A stretch of DNA of 6,607 nt, from positions 1 through 6,607 of the forward strand of contig JAIRRU010000141.1 in assembly GCA_031255815.1 (NCBI GenBank), written 5' to 3'. Source of the stretch: Treponema sp. GTDB lineage: Bacteria; Spirochaetota; Spirochaetia; Treponematales; Breznakiellaceae. Shown here one piece after another: positions 1 to 5,665 of this stretch. The notes under the pieces were generated by a model. That model was not told the origin of the DNA. It saw only the letters and a program-made list of their open reading frames with translations, and searched no databases. The translations under genes and the position numbers were made by a program. How positions within the stretch are numbered: the stretch's first letter is position 1; the number at the start of each line of letters is the position of its first letter.

Positions 1-197
1 TCCACCAGATCGCCAATCCGGCTGCCCAGTTTGCTGATCTTCCGGTCGGTTTCTTTCATCTGGCGGTCAGTCTCCCGCAGCCGCCGATCCATTTCTTCCC
101 TGCTTTCCCGCATCTTGCGGTCGGTTTCCCGAAACATGGCCCAAACTTTTTCAAAAGTCAGCCCCATCTCCGGTTCGCGCAAAGTTTCTTCGGCCAT
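1..197 (-). CDS. Coiled-coil protein, DUF3782-like N-terminus (partial, cut by window edge)
   Basis: The frame is open from the ATG at 197-195 to the window edge, giving 65 complete codons. The protein starts MAEETLREPEMGLTFEKVW and then becomes a heptad-like coiled coil (about residues 21-62) with repeats such as RETDRKM, RETDRQM and KETDRKI, ending in SKLGSRIGDLV. Met or Ile recurs every seven residues, as expected of a coiled-coil core. I recognise this as the N-terminal half of a family often annotated DUF3782, in which the coiled coil commonly precedes a PD-(D/E)XK nuclease-like domain; that second part would lie outside the window. The ATG at 197 has no Shine-Dalgarno sequence but sits exactly where transcription should begin (see the promoter at 204-232). 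Met11 is an alternative start that fits the family's usual MxLTFEKV beginning, but GGAG lies directly against it. Cellular role unknown. Confidence 0.7.
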   Translation of the reverse strand, partial: MAEETLREPEMGLTFEKVWAMFRETDRKMRESREEMDRRLRETDRQMKETDRKISKLGSRIGDLV

Positions 198-203
198 GGT
201 TCA

Positions 204-232
204 AGTATACTTTATCGTTGTATAGATGTCAA
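204..232 (-). promoter_or_regulatory. Near-consensus sigma70-type promoter for the minus-strand coiled-coil gene
   Basis: On the minus strand, TTGACA (232-227, perfect -35) is followed by a 17-nt spacer and TATACT (209-204, five of six matches to the -10 consensus). With the usual six bases between the -10 box and +1, transcription would begin at position 197, the A of the start codon. This is by far the best promoter-like sequence in the window. It implies a leaderless or nearly leaderless mRNA. Confidence 0.8.
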
Positions 233-340
233 GAGACCGCGTAAAATCAACATACCTCGCCCTGAAGCTCCCCCGCGAACTGGTGAGCGGGCTCTTGGGT
301 ATTAAACCCTTCGCTACGAATAACGCCCGCGCCGCGAACC

Positions 341-358
341 AAAACCGGCTTGGGTTTT
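341..358. other. Small inverted repeat in the divergent intergenic region
   Basis: AAAACC (341-346) and GGTTTT (353-358) form a 6-bp stem around a 6-nt loop, about 30 bp before the lipoprotein start. Neither strand has a T-run after it, so it is not a typical terminator. It could be an operator or an mRNA leader hairpin, or chance. The rest of 198-389 holds the minus-strand promoter and a weaker GGGT/ACCC hairpin (297-309). I found no convincing plus-strand promoter. Confidence 0.3.
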
Positions 359-389
359 CAAAAGTTTCCGGCTGTATTAAGATAAAAAC

Positions 390-1052
390 ATGCAGTACAA
401 GGGTACGGGACTTTTACTGGCTTTAAGCCTGCTGTCCGCCGGTCTTCTGGTAAACTGTCAAAGCAAGCCTGCCCCGCTGCCGGAACAGCCTCCCGCCGGG
501 CCGCAGGTGAAGCGGGAGGAAACCTCTCCGGAAATTCCGCCTCTGCGCCTCCTGACAAAAAAGATCCTCGACCGGGCCTACAACCAGGATCACCTGGATC
601 CTAAAAAGTTCCAGTACTACCTTTCGGAAACCATAGAGATGGAGCGGGGCTGGAACAGTTCCACCTTCAGCCTCAATAACAAAGGGGAATTGCTCCGGGA
701 AGACAGTCTGACCCGCGAGAGGATCGTCTTTGAAAAAGAAACTATGGGCATCGCGGTGGAGATAAGAATCGATAGAAACTACGAACATTGGGAAATAGAC
801 CTCCGTTTCGATCCGGCGGACGAGCGAATCCTGACCTTCAGGGAAAACGGCGAAGGGGGCAGCTTTGACCTGGTTTACGCGCAAACCAAAACAGGCAATA
901 TGATCCCCTACGGGGCGGAGGAGTACCTGCTGAGCATTGAGGAAATTCCGCGCATCCTCATCAGGATGGCCGAAACGGTGAAAGACGTGCCGCTACTTAT
1001 TATTGTGGACGGTATTCCCGTGGATTCCCTGCCCTCCCGGACGGATCCGTAA
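390..1052 (+). CDS. Putative lipoprotein of unknown function
   Basis: The 220-residue product begins with a lipoprotein-type signal peptide: Lys4, a hydrophobic stretch (residues 8-21) and a cysteine at 23 in the context LLVNC. Asn before the Cys departs from the Gly/Ala/Ser rule of enterobacteria but fits the looser spirochaetal lipobox. A Pro-rich tether (about 26-50) follows, then a mixed helix/strand domain of about 165 residues with charged strands such as EIRIDRNYEHWEIDLRF. I do not recognise the domain. The mature protein would be anchored by lipid to the inner or outer membrane on the periplasmic side, or exposed at the surface. Only a weak purine-rich stretch (AAGATAAAAA) precedes the ATG, so the ribosome site is poor. 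The gene lies 34 bp before rsmE on the same strand and may share its transcript. Confidence 0.75.
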   Translation: MQYKGTGLLLALSLLSAGLLVNCQSKPAPLPEQPPAGPQVKREETSPEIPPLRLLTKKILDRAYNQDHLDPKKFQYYLSETIEMERGWNSSTFSLNNKGELLREDSLTRERIVFEKETMGIAVEIRIDRNYEHWEIDLRFDPADERILTFRENGEGGSFDLVYAQTKTGNMIPYGAEEYLLSIEEIPRILIRMAETVKDVPLLIIVDGIPVDSLPSRTDP

Positions 1053-1080
1053 AAAGCCCGTCCCGGACAGGCGGTAAATC

Positions 1081-1085
1081 AGGAG
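1081..1085 (+). promoter_or_regulatory. Unusually close ribosome binding site of rsmE
   Basis: AGGAG is separated from the rsmE ATG (1087) by a single base, much shorter than the usual 5-9. The family-typical N-terminus (MNLILFEE) and the lack of another in-frame start nearby still favour this ATG. Confidence 0.45.
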
Positions 1086-1086
1086 C

Positions 1087-1854
1087 ATGAACCTTATTCT
1101 TTTTGAGGAGCACGAGGCCGGAAAGCCCCTCCCCCGCCGGGACGGGCGGACTGTCCATCTGTTAAAGGTGCTGCGCAAGAAACCCGGCGATTCTTTCGAC
1201 GCCGGGATTCTGGGAGGCCGGCGCGGCCGGGGAACAATCGCGGGAAGCGGCCCGGACGGTTCCCTGTCCTACTCCCTCGACCTTTTCGAGAACCCTCCCC
1301 CCCGCTTCCCTTTGCGGGTAGCGGTAGGGTTTCCCCGGCCCATCCAGCTCAGAAGGCTCCTGCGGGATCTTTCCGGCCTGGGTCTGGCGGCGGTTGATCT
1401 GATCGCCACGGATCTGGGGGACAAGAGTTACCGGGAAACGAAGCTTCTCAGCGACGGGGGCGCCCGGACTGCCCTGATCGAAGGGGCAATCCAGAGCCGG
1501 GACACCAGCCTCCCCCTCCTGGACTCCTACCCCCGGCTTGAGGACTGGCTTAGCAGGCGGCCCTGGGAAGGGGACGGGGAACCCGGCGGCGGGGAGAGCG
1601 GCGGCGCCAGGCCCCCGGCCCTCCTGGTGGCGGCGGACAACCTGCGGCCCGCGGGGTCCATGGCCCGGCTCGGCCCGGCAAGGCGGCGCATAAGCGTGGC
1701 AATCGGGCCGGAACGGGGCTGGTCTGACCGGGAGCGGGATCTTCTGGAAAGGGCGGGCTTCCTGCGGCTTTCCCTGGGGGAAAGGGCCCTGCGTACCGAG
1801 ACCGCCTGTGTGGCGGCGTCTATCCTTGCCATGGAAAAAATGGGGGAAATATGA
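1087..1854 (+). CDS. rsmE: 16S rRNA (uracil1498-N3)-methyltransferase RsmE
   Basis: RsmE uses S-adenosylmethionine to methylate N3 of U1498 in 16S rRNA of the assembled 30S subunit, in the cytoplasm. The 255-residue protein has the expected plan: a small N-terminal RNA-binding barrel (about 1-70, with HLLKVLRKKPGDSF) and a C-terminal SPOUT (trefoil-knot) domain. SPOUT signatures are the EGAIQSR segment (132-138), IGPERGWSDRE (206-216) and LGERALRTETA (230-240), the last two forming the knot that binds the cofactor. Length is close to the family norm of about 240. A Gly/Glu-rich insert at residues 161-175 is probably a surface loop and has a very G-rich coding sequence. The stop codon overlaps the next start as ATGA (1851-1854), so translation of the peptidase-like gene is probably coupled. 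Confidence 0.93.
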   Translation: MNLILFEEHEAGKPLPRRDGRTVHLLKVLRKKPGDSFDAGILGGRRGRGTIAGSGPDGSLSYSLDLFENPPPRFPLRVAVGFPRPIQLRRLLRDLSGLGLAAVDLIATDLGDKSYRETKLLSDGGARTALIEGAIQSRDTSLPLLDSYPRLEDWLSRRPWEGDGEPGGGESGGARPPALLVAADNLRPAGSMARLGPARRRISVAIGPERGWSDRERDLLERAGFLRLSLGERALRTETACVAASILAMEKMGEI

Positions 1855-2636
1855 ACCAGGATCAGGTTAAGGAAAAGCTTCTGGCTATAGAAGACGCGCC
1901 GATGGAATTCGCCCTTATCTATTCGGGGAAGTCGAGCAAGAAGCTTAACGGCCTCTATAAGCCCGATACCAGGGAGATTATCATCCATAACCGGAACTTT
2001 AACGATGACAACCTGCTCCTCTACACGGCCATCCACGAATACGCCCACCATCTCCAGGCCTGCGCCCGCGGGGGGAAGATCTCCGGCCGGGCCCACACCG
2101 CCGAATTCTGGGCGATCTTCCACGCCCTGCTGGACAAGGCCGAGGCAAAAAAGATCTACCGGGACGTGTTTTCCGGCTCCCCGGAGCTGACCGAGCTGAC
2201 CGAGCTGATCCGGACAAAGTACCTTCTGGGGAACGGGAACCTGGTTAAAGAGATGGGGCAGCTCCTCCTCCGGGCCCACGAGCTCTGCGATGCCGCGGGG
2301 GCCCGCTTCGAGGACTATATAGACCGGATCCTGCGGATACCCCGGGTGGCGGCGGACACGGCGGTAAAGATGTACCAGTACGGTCTGGATCCCTCCGTAG
2401 GGGCGGACAATATGCGTTTTCTGACGGGGATACGGAACAGCGAGACCCGGGCGAGCGCCGAACGGGCCCTGCTCAAGGGTAAAAGCCCCGACACGGTGAA
2501 GATAGAAGCCCGATCCCCCGGGGGGGAAGAGGATCCCCAGGCGCGGCTTAGCAGGGAAAAGCAGCGGCTTGAGCGGACTATCGAATCCCTTAAAAGGCGG
2601 CTTGAGGAGGTGAACCGCGAACTGGAAACCTTATGA
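1851..2636 (+). CDS. HExxH zinc-metallopeptidase-like protein (SprT-like core) with C-terminal coiled coil
   Basis: The 261-residue protein has three visible parts. First (about 1-105) is a gluzincin/SprT-like core: a beta-strand pair with IIIHNRNF, then the zinc-site helix AIHEYAHHLQ with H62, E63 and H66, and a likely third ligand at H82 in RAHTAEFW, resembling the 'HGxxFW' segment of SprT-like proteins. Second (about 130-215) is a helical region containing RIPRVAADTAVKMYQYGLD and DNMRFLTGI, which could be a helix-turn-helix or peptide-binding module. Third (about 229-261) is a highly charged coiled coil rich in Arg, Glu and Leu. No signal peptide is seen, so it should be cytoplasmic. SprT relatives act on DNA-bound proteins, but that role is not demonstrated here. 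The gene overlaps both neighbours by 4 bp (ATGA). A 9-bp tandem repeat encodes residues 112-120 and a G7 tract lies in the linker before the coiled coil. Confident as HExxH protein; substrate unknown. Confidence 0.78.
   Translation: MNQDQVKEKLLAIEDAPMEFALIYSGKSSKKLNGLYKPDTREIIIHNRNFNDDNLLLYTAIHEYAHHLQACARGGKISGRAHTAEFWAIFHALLDKAEAKKIYRDVFSGSPELTELTELIRTKYLLGNGNLVKEMGQLLLRAHELCDAAGARFEDYIDRILRIPRVAADTAVKMYQYGLDPSVGADNMRFLTGIRNSETRASAERALLKGKSPDTVKIEARSPGGEEDPQARLSREKQRLERTIESLKRRLEEVNRELETL
2184..2210 (+). repeat. Three-copy 9-bp tandem repeat inside the HExxH gene
   Basis: GAGCTGACC occurs twice in perfect tandem and a third time as GAGCTGATC, encoding Glu-Leu-Thr, Glu-Leu-Thr, Glu-Leu-Ile (residues 112-120). 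Gain or loss of a unit would keep the frame. It lies in the link between the zinc-site domain and the central helical domain. Confidence 0.85.
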
Positions 2637-3757
2637 ATCCGGGATTTTGGAACAGCCCCGCCCTCCAGTTTTCCCTCCGGCCTGTCGATAACGTTATCAT
2701 TATGATCGGGTTTTTATCTCGGGCGGTTTTTTGCCGGGATCGGACGGGAAAAGGCTGCGCCTTGTTTTTTCTTTTTCTGATCTCCGCTTTCCCCATCAGC
2801 GCGGAATCTCAGAATGTGTTTAGCCCGGGCCTGATCCAGGGAGCCGGTTCAAGACAGAGTATCTTCCCCTCCCTCTATTTTACCGATTACCTGGGGGCCC
2901 TAAGGAGCAGGGAAGATTCAAAACCTTACGGGGTCTATACGGAAGCGGAGATGAAAAGCTCCGCGCTGAACTGGGCCGGATTCCTTTCACCCCTGCTCAA
3001 CAACGATGTTCTCGCCTTTTACGGGCACCCGAATTCAAGAAACATGGGCATCCTGGGGCGTTACTCCATTGAAGAACTGGACTCCCGGCTCAGCGCCCTG
3101 GCAAACGAATACGCCGCGGTCAACGGCGGCAGGGGGGTCTCCAGGGCCTTTTACCTTATCTACGGAACCGTTTGGCCTGAGGGGGAAATCGGCATCCTCA
3201 GGGAGGAGACCCTTCTCCGCTACATCGAATACGCCCTGGCCCATGACATTCTGATCTTTCTCGATCACCAGATAGGCCGTTACGATCCGGTAAGATCCCT
3301 GGAGCGTATGCTGCCCTACCTGCGTTACCCCAACGTGCATCTGGCTCTGGACCCGGAGTGGCGGACTACCAAGCCCATGAAGGAGATAGGCAGCGTTAGC
3401 GCGGACGAGATAAACCGGGCCCAGCGGGCAATGGAAGACTACCTTACGGCAAACAATCTGCCGGGGGAACGGATGCTGGTAATCCACCAGTTTAAACCCT
3501 GGATGATCAGTAACCGCTCCCAGGTGCTGAGTAACTTCAGTCAGGTGCGGCTGGTGCACTGCGCCGACGGTTTCGGCAACCCGAACCAGAAACGGGTCGC
3601 CTACGCCAGCAATGCGGAGGCGTTGAACATACCCGTCAAAGCCTTCAAGCTTTTCTACAACTTCAACATTCCGGGGGCCGGTTACGACCACCCGCTCCTC
3701 AGCCCCGCGGAGGTTTACTCCCTCAACCCCCGGCCTTACGTTATCATGTACCAGTAA
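2633..3757 (+). CDS. Secreted protein of a conserved uncharacterised family
   Basis: A Sec-type signal peptide is visible: basic residues (R35, R37, K40), a hydrophobic core ALFFLFLISAF (43-53) and a likely cleavage after ISA (A57). The mature part of about 317 residues alternates strand and helix segments in a way that suggests a TIM-barrel-like fold. It carries motifs at strand ends: FYGHP (129-133), FLDHQ (209-213), ALDPEW (238-243), VIHQF (283-287) and HCADGFG (309-315). These His, Asp and Glu residues could form a hydrolase-like pocket; that is inference, and I know no assigned activity. The C-terminus PYVIMYQ looks like a last strand. Two starts are possible. The ATG at 2633 overlaps the preceding stop as ATGA but gives an unusually long n-region. 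The ATG at 2702 gives a normal 34-residue signal peptide but leaves a 65-bp gap. Neither has a clear Shine-Dalgarno sequence. Confidence 0.7.
   Translation: MNPGFWNSPALQFSLRPVDNVIIMIGFLSRAVFCRDRTGKGCALFFLFLISAFPISAESQNVFSPGLIQGAGSRQSIFPSLYFTDYLGALRSREDSKPYGVYTEAEMKSSALNWAGFLSPLLNNDVLAFYGHPNSRNMGILGRYSIEELDSRLSALANEYAAVNGGRGVSRAFYLIYGTVWPEGEIGILREETLLRYIEYALAHDILIFLDHQIGRYDPVRSLERMLPYLRYPNVHLALDPEWRTTKPMKEIGSVSADEINRAQRAMEDYLTANNLPGERMLVIHQFKPWMISNRSQVLSNFSQVRLVHCADGFGNPNQKRVAYASNAEALNIPVKAFKLFYNFNIPGAGYDHPLLSPAEVYSLNPRPYVIMYQ
2687..2706. other. Overlapping palindromes at the alternative start of the secreted-protein gene
   Basis: GATAACGTTATC (2687-2698) is a perfect 12-bp palindrome. It overlaps a second inverted repeat, ATCAT-T-ATGAT (2696-2706), which contains the ATG at 2702. 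If translation starts at 2702 these lie in the short intergenic gap and could bind a regulator or hide the start in mRNA. If it starts at 2633 they are coding. The sequence is AT-rich compared with its surroundings. Confidence 0.4.
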
Positions 3758-3761
3758 AACT

Positions 3762-4301
3762 ATGCGGGCATGCCAGGTTGACGATCATACCCTGCTGCGT
3801 TTTGCCGAACCGGAAGACGCCGCCCTGATACTGGACTTTATCCGGGCTCTGGCGGAATACGAAAAGCTTCTGGATCTGGTGGAAGCCACCGAAGAGGGGC
3901 TGCGGGGATATCTCTTTGAGGATAAAATGGCCGAAGTTGTCATCTGCGAATACGACGGAAGCCCGGCGGGTTTTGCCCTCTTCTTTCACAATTTTTCTAC
4001 CTTTTTGGGACGCCCCGGCATCTATATTGAGGATATCTTTGTCAAACCCGCGTTCCGGGGAAGGGGCCTGGGCAAACTGCTCCTCAGTTTTCTCGCCCGG
4101 CTCGCCTGCGAGCGGAACTGCGGGCGGCTGGAATGGGCCTGCCTCGACTGGAACAGCCCCTCGATCGAATTCTACAAAAGCCAGGGCGCCAGGCCCCTGG
4201 ACGAATGGACCTGCTACCGGGTTACCGGTAAGGCCCTCTCCGATCTGGGGGGCAAATTCCCCGCCGGGAAGCAGCGGGCCGAAGTCTTGAAATCAAGTTA
4301 G
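3762..4301 (+). CDS. GNAT N-acetyltransferase, SSAT / thialysine acetyltransferase-like
   Basis: The 179-residue protein matches the spermidine/spermine N1-acetyltransferase-like branch of the GNAT superfamily along its full length: LRFAEPEDAALILDFI (12-27), LAEYEKL (30-36), GFALFFHNFSTFLGRPGIYIEDIFV (70-94), the acetyl-CoA pyrophosphate loop RGRGLG (99-104), RLEWACLDWN (122-131) and the FYKSQGA segment (137-143), whose Tyr138 matches the family's likely general acid. Such enzymes transfer acetyl from acetyl-CoA to primary amines of polyamines, or of lysine analogues such as thialysine. The SSAT2-like features suggest an amino-acid-type substrate, but sequence alone does not decide. It should be cytosolic. 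A tail of about 16 residues after the usual family end (ALSDLG) is variable. The start lies 4 bp after the previous stop with no Shine-Dalgarno sequence, suggesting coupled translation. Confidence 0.88.
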   Translation: MRACQVDDHTLLRFAEPEDAALILDFIRALAEYEKLLDLVEATEEGLRGYLFEDKMAEVVICEYDGSPAGFALFFHNFSTFLGRPGIYIEDIFVKPAFRGRGLGKLLLSFLARLACERNCGRLEWACLDWNSPSIEFYKSQGARPLDEWTCYRVTGKALSDLGGKFPAGKQRAEVLKSS

Positions 4302-4381
4302 TGAGCTTCGTGCCGTCCGGGTGGTTCGCGCTAACCTCAATCGTCAATTCCCCAAGTCCCGCCCCTGTGATACTATAGCCC

Positions 4382-4388
4382 GAGGAAA
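4382..4388 (+). promoter_or_regulatory. Ribosome binding site of proA
   Basis: GAGGAAA lies 5-11 bases before the ATG at 4394, with GAGG itself 8 bases away, and supports that start. The 92-bp gap before proA also holds TGTGATACT (4366-4374), which resembles an extended -10 element but has no well-spaced -35 box. ProA may therefore have a weak promoter of its own or be read through from upstream. Confidence 0.6.
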
Positions 4389-4393
4389 CCGGC

Positions 4394-5665
4394 ATGGACA
4401 CGCGAAAATCATTGCTCCCCGTTTTTGAATCCCTCAGGAAAGCCCAGGAGCGGCTGGCCCTCCAGAACCGGCTGCGGAAGGACGCGGGGCTTGCGGCCGC
4501 GGCTGAGGCTATCGGCAAGGGCCGGGAGGGAATAATTGCCGCCAATGGACAAGACCTGGAGAAGGCCCGGGCCTCCGGCATGAAGGAAGCCCTGATCGAT
4601 CGGCTCCTCCTGGACGGCAGGCGGATAGACGGCATAGTGGAGGGGATAGAAACGATAATCCGGCTGGAAGACCCTGTCGGCAGGGTCAGGGCCGGCTGGA
4701 CGGTACCCAACGGGCTTCGTATCGAACAGCTTAGCGTCCCTCTGGGAGTGGCGGCGATCATCTACGAATCCCGTCCCAACGTTACCGCCGACGCCTTCGC
4801 CCTGGCCTACAAGGCGGGCTGCTCGATTCTTCTGCGGGGTTCTTCCGCCGCCCTGGAATCCAACCGGGCCCTGGTGGGGGCAATCCGCGCGGGGCTTGCC
4901 GAGGGGGGCGGGATACCGGAAGCGGTCGCCCTGGCGGATTCGGGACAGCGGGAAGAGGTGGACGAGATCCTGGGCGCCAAGGGCTATATTGACGTGGTTC
5001 TGCCCAGGGGCGGACGCGATCTGATTCGCCGGGTCGTGGATAAGGCCCGGGTGCCGGTGATAGAGACCGGGGAGGGAAACTGCCACATCTACGTGGACAG
5101 GGGCGCCGATACGGCTAAGGCGGCGGATATCGTGGAGAACGCCAAGATCCGGAAACCCGGCGCCTGCAACGCCGTGGAAACCCTCCTGGTACACCGGGAC
5201 GCCGCCGGGGATCTTATGCCCCTCCTGGCGGAACGGCTTGCCGGGAAGGCGGAACTCCGCTGCGACGGGTTTTCCCTTCAGGCAATCGGGACGCCGCCGC
5301 CGAACCTTGCCCTTAAAAACGCGAGCGGGGAAGACTGGTCAACCGAATTCCTGGATTACATTCTGGCGGTAAAAACCGTAGATTCCCTGGACGAGGCCAT
5401 TACCCACATAAACCGTTACGGTACCCGCCACTCCGAAGCCATCCTGACAAACAACCTTGAAGCGGCGGAAGAGTTCCGGCGCCGGGTGGACGCCGCCTGT
5501 GTTTACGTCAACGCCTCTACCCGCTTTACCGACGGCGGGGAGTTCGGCTTCGGGGCGGAACTGGGAATCAGCACCCAGAAGTTCCACGCCCGTGGCCCCA
5601 TGGGCCTTGAAGCCCTTACCACGATCAAGTACCTGGTAAGCGGCGAGGGGCAGATACGCCCATGA
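4394..5665 (+). CDS. proA: Gamma-glutamyl phosphate reductase ProA
   Basis: ProA reduces gamma-glutamyl phosphate to glutamate-5-semialdehyde with NADPH, the second step of proline synthesis; the product cyclises and is then reduced by ProC. The 423 residues match the full length of the family (E. coli about 417). Signatures of this aldehyde-dehydrogenase-fold enzyme are present: PLGVAAIIYESRPNVTADA (116-134), the TGEGNCH segment (225-231), the catalytic Cys258 in KPGACNAVETLLV, and the C-terminal block STRFTDGGEFGFGAELGIST (375-394) followed by RGPMGLEALTT (400-410). No key residue is missing. The enzyme is cytosolic. Its TGA overlaps the proB start as ATGA (5662-5665), so the two enzymes of this unstable-intermediate pathway are probably made together. 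The gene order proA-proB is the reverse of the E. coli operon. Confidence 0.97.
   Translation: MDTRKSLLPVFESLRKAQERLALQNRLRKDAGLAAAAEAIGKGREGIIAANGQDLEKARASGMKEALIDRLLLDGRRIDGIVEGIETIIRLEDPVGRVRAGWTVPNGLRIEQLSVPLGVAAIIYESRPNVTADAFALAYKAGCSILLRGSSAALESNRALVGAIRAGLAEGGGIPEAVALADSGQREEVDEILGAKGYIDVVLPRGGRDLIRRVVDKARVPVIETGEGNCHIYVDRGADTAKAADIVENAKIRKPGACNAVETLLVHRDAAGDLMPLLAERLAGKAELRCDGFSLQAIGTPPPNLALKNASGEDWSTEFLDYILAVKTVDSLDEAITHINRYGTRHSEAILTNNLEAAEEFRRRVDAACVYVNASTRFTDGGEFGFGAELGISTQKFHARGPMGLEALTTIKYLVSGEGQIRP

Noticed and set aside
226..426. Plus-strand open frame of 66 codons before the lipoprotein
   Set aside because: No ribosome site, no recognisable protein pattern, and it overlaps the start of the better-supported lipoprotein gene.
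423..884. Long minus-strand frame within the lipoprotein gene
   Set aside because: Antisense to a gene with a clear signal peptide; it has no motifs of its own.
1039..1068. Hairpin (GGACGG/CCGTCC, or GTCC/GGAC) after the lipoprotein stop, considered as a terminator
   Set aside because: No T-run follows, the stem is short, and rsmE begins immediately downstream.
1527..2279. 250-codon minus-strand frame across rsmE and the HExxH gene
   Set aside because: It spans the junction of two well-supported genes. Its low-complexity Ser/Arg/Pro-rich C-terminal part is what GC-rich codons read backwards produce.
3035..3691. 218-codon minus-strand frame in the secreted-protein gene
   Set aside because: It mirrors the real frame and has no start context or known motif.
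4280..4310. CGAAG/CTTCG and CTTG/CAAG nested stems at the end of the GNAT gene, considered as a terminator
   Set aside because: No T-run, with mostly coding sequence inside; not convincing as a terminator.
4341..4376. Candidate promoter before proA (TCGTCA ... GATACT/TACTAT)
   Set aside because: The spacing between the boxes is too long and both hexamers are weak.
4409..5194. 261-codon minus-strand frame inside proA
   Set aside because: proA is certain on the plus strand; this is its shadow.
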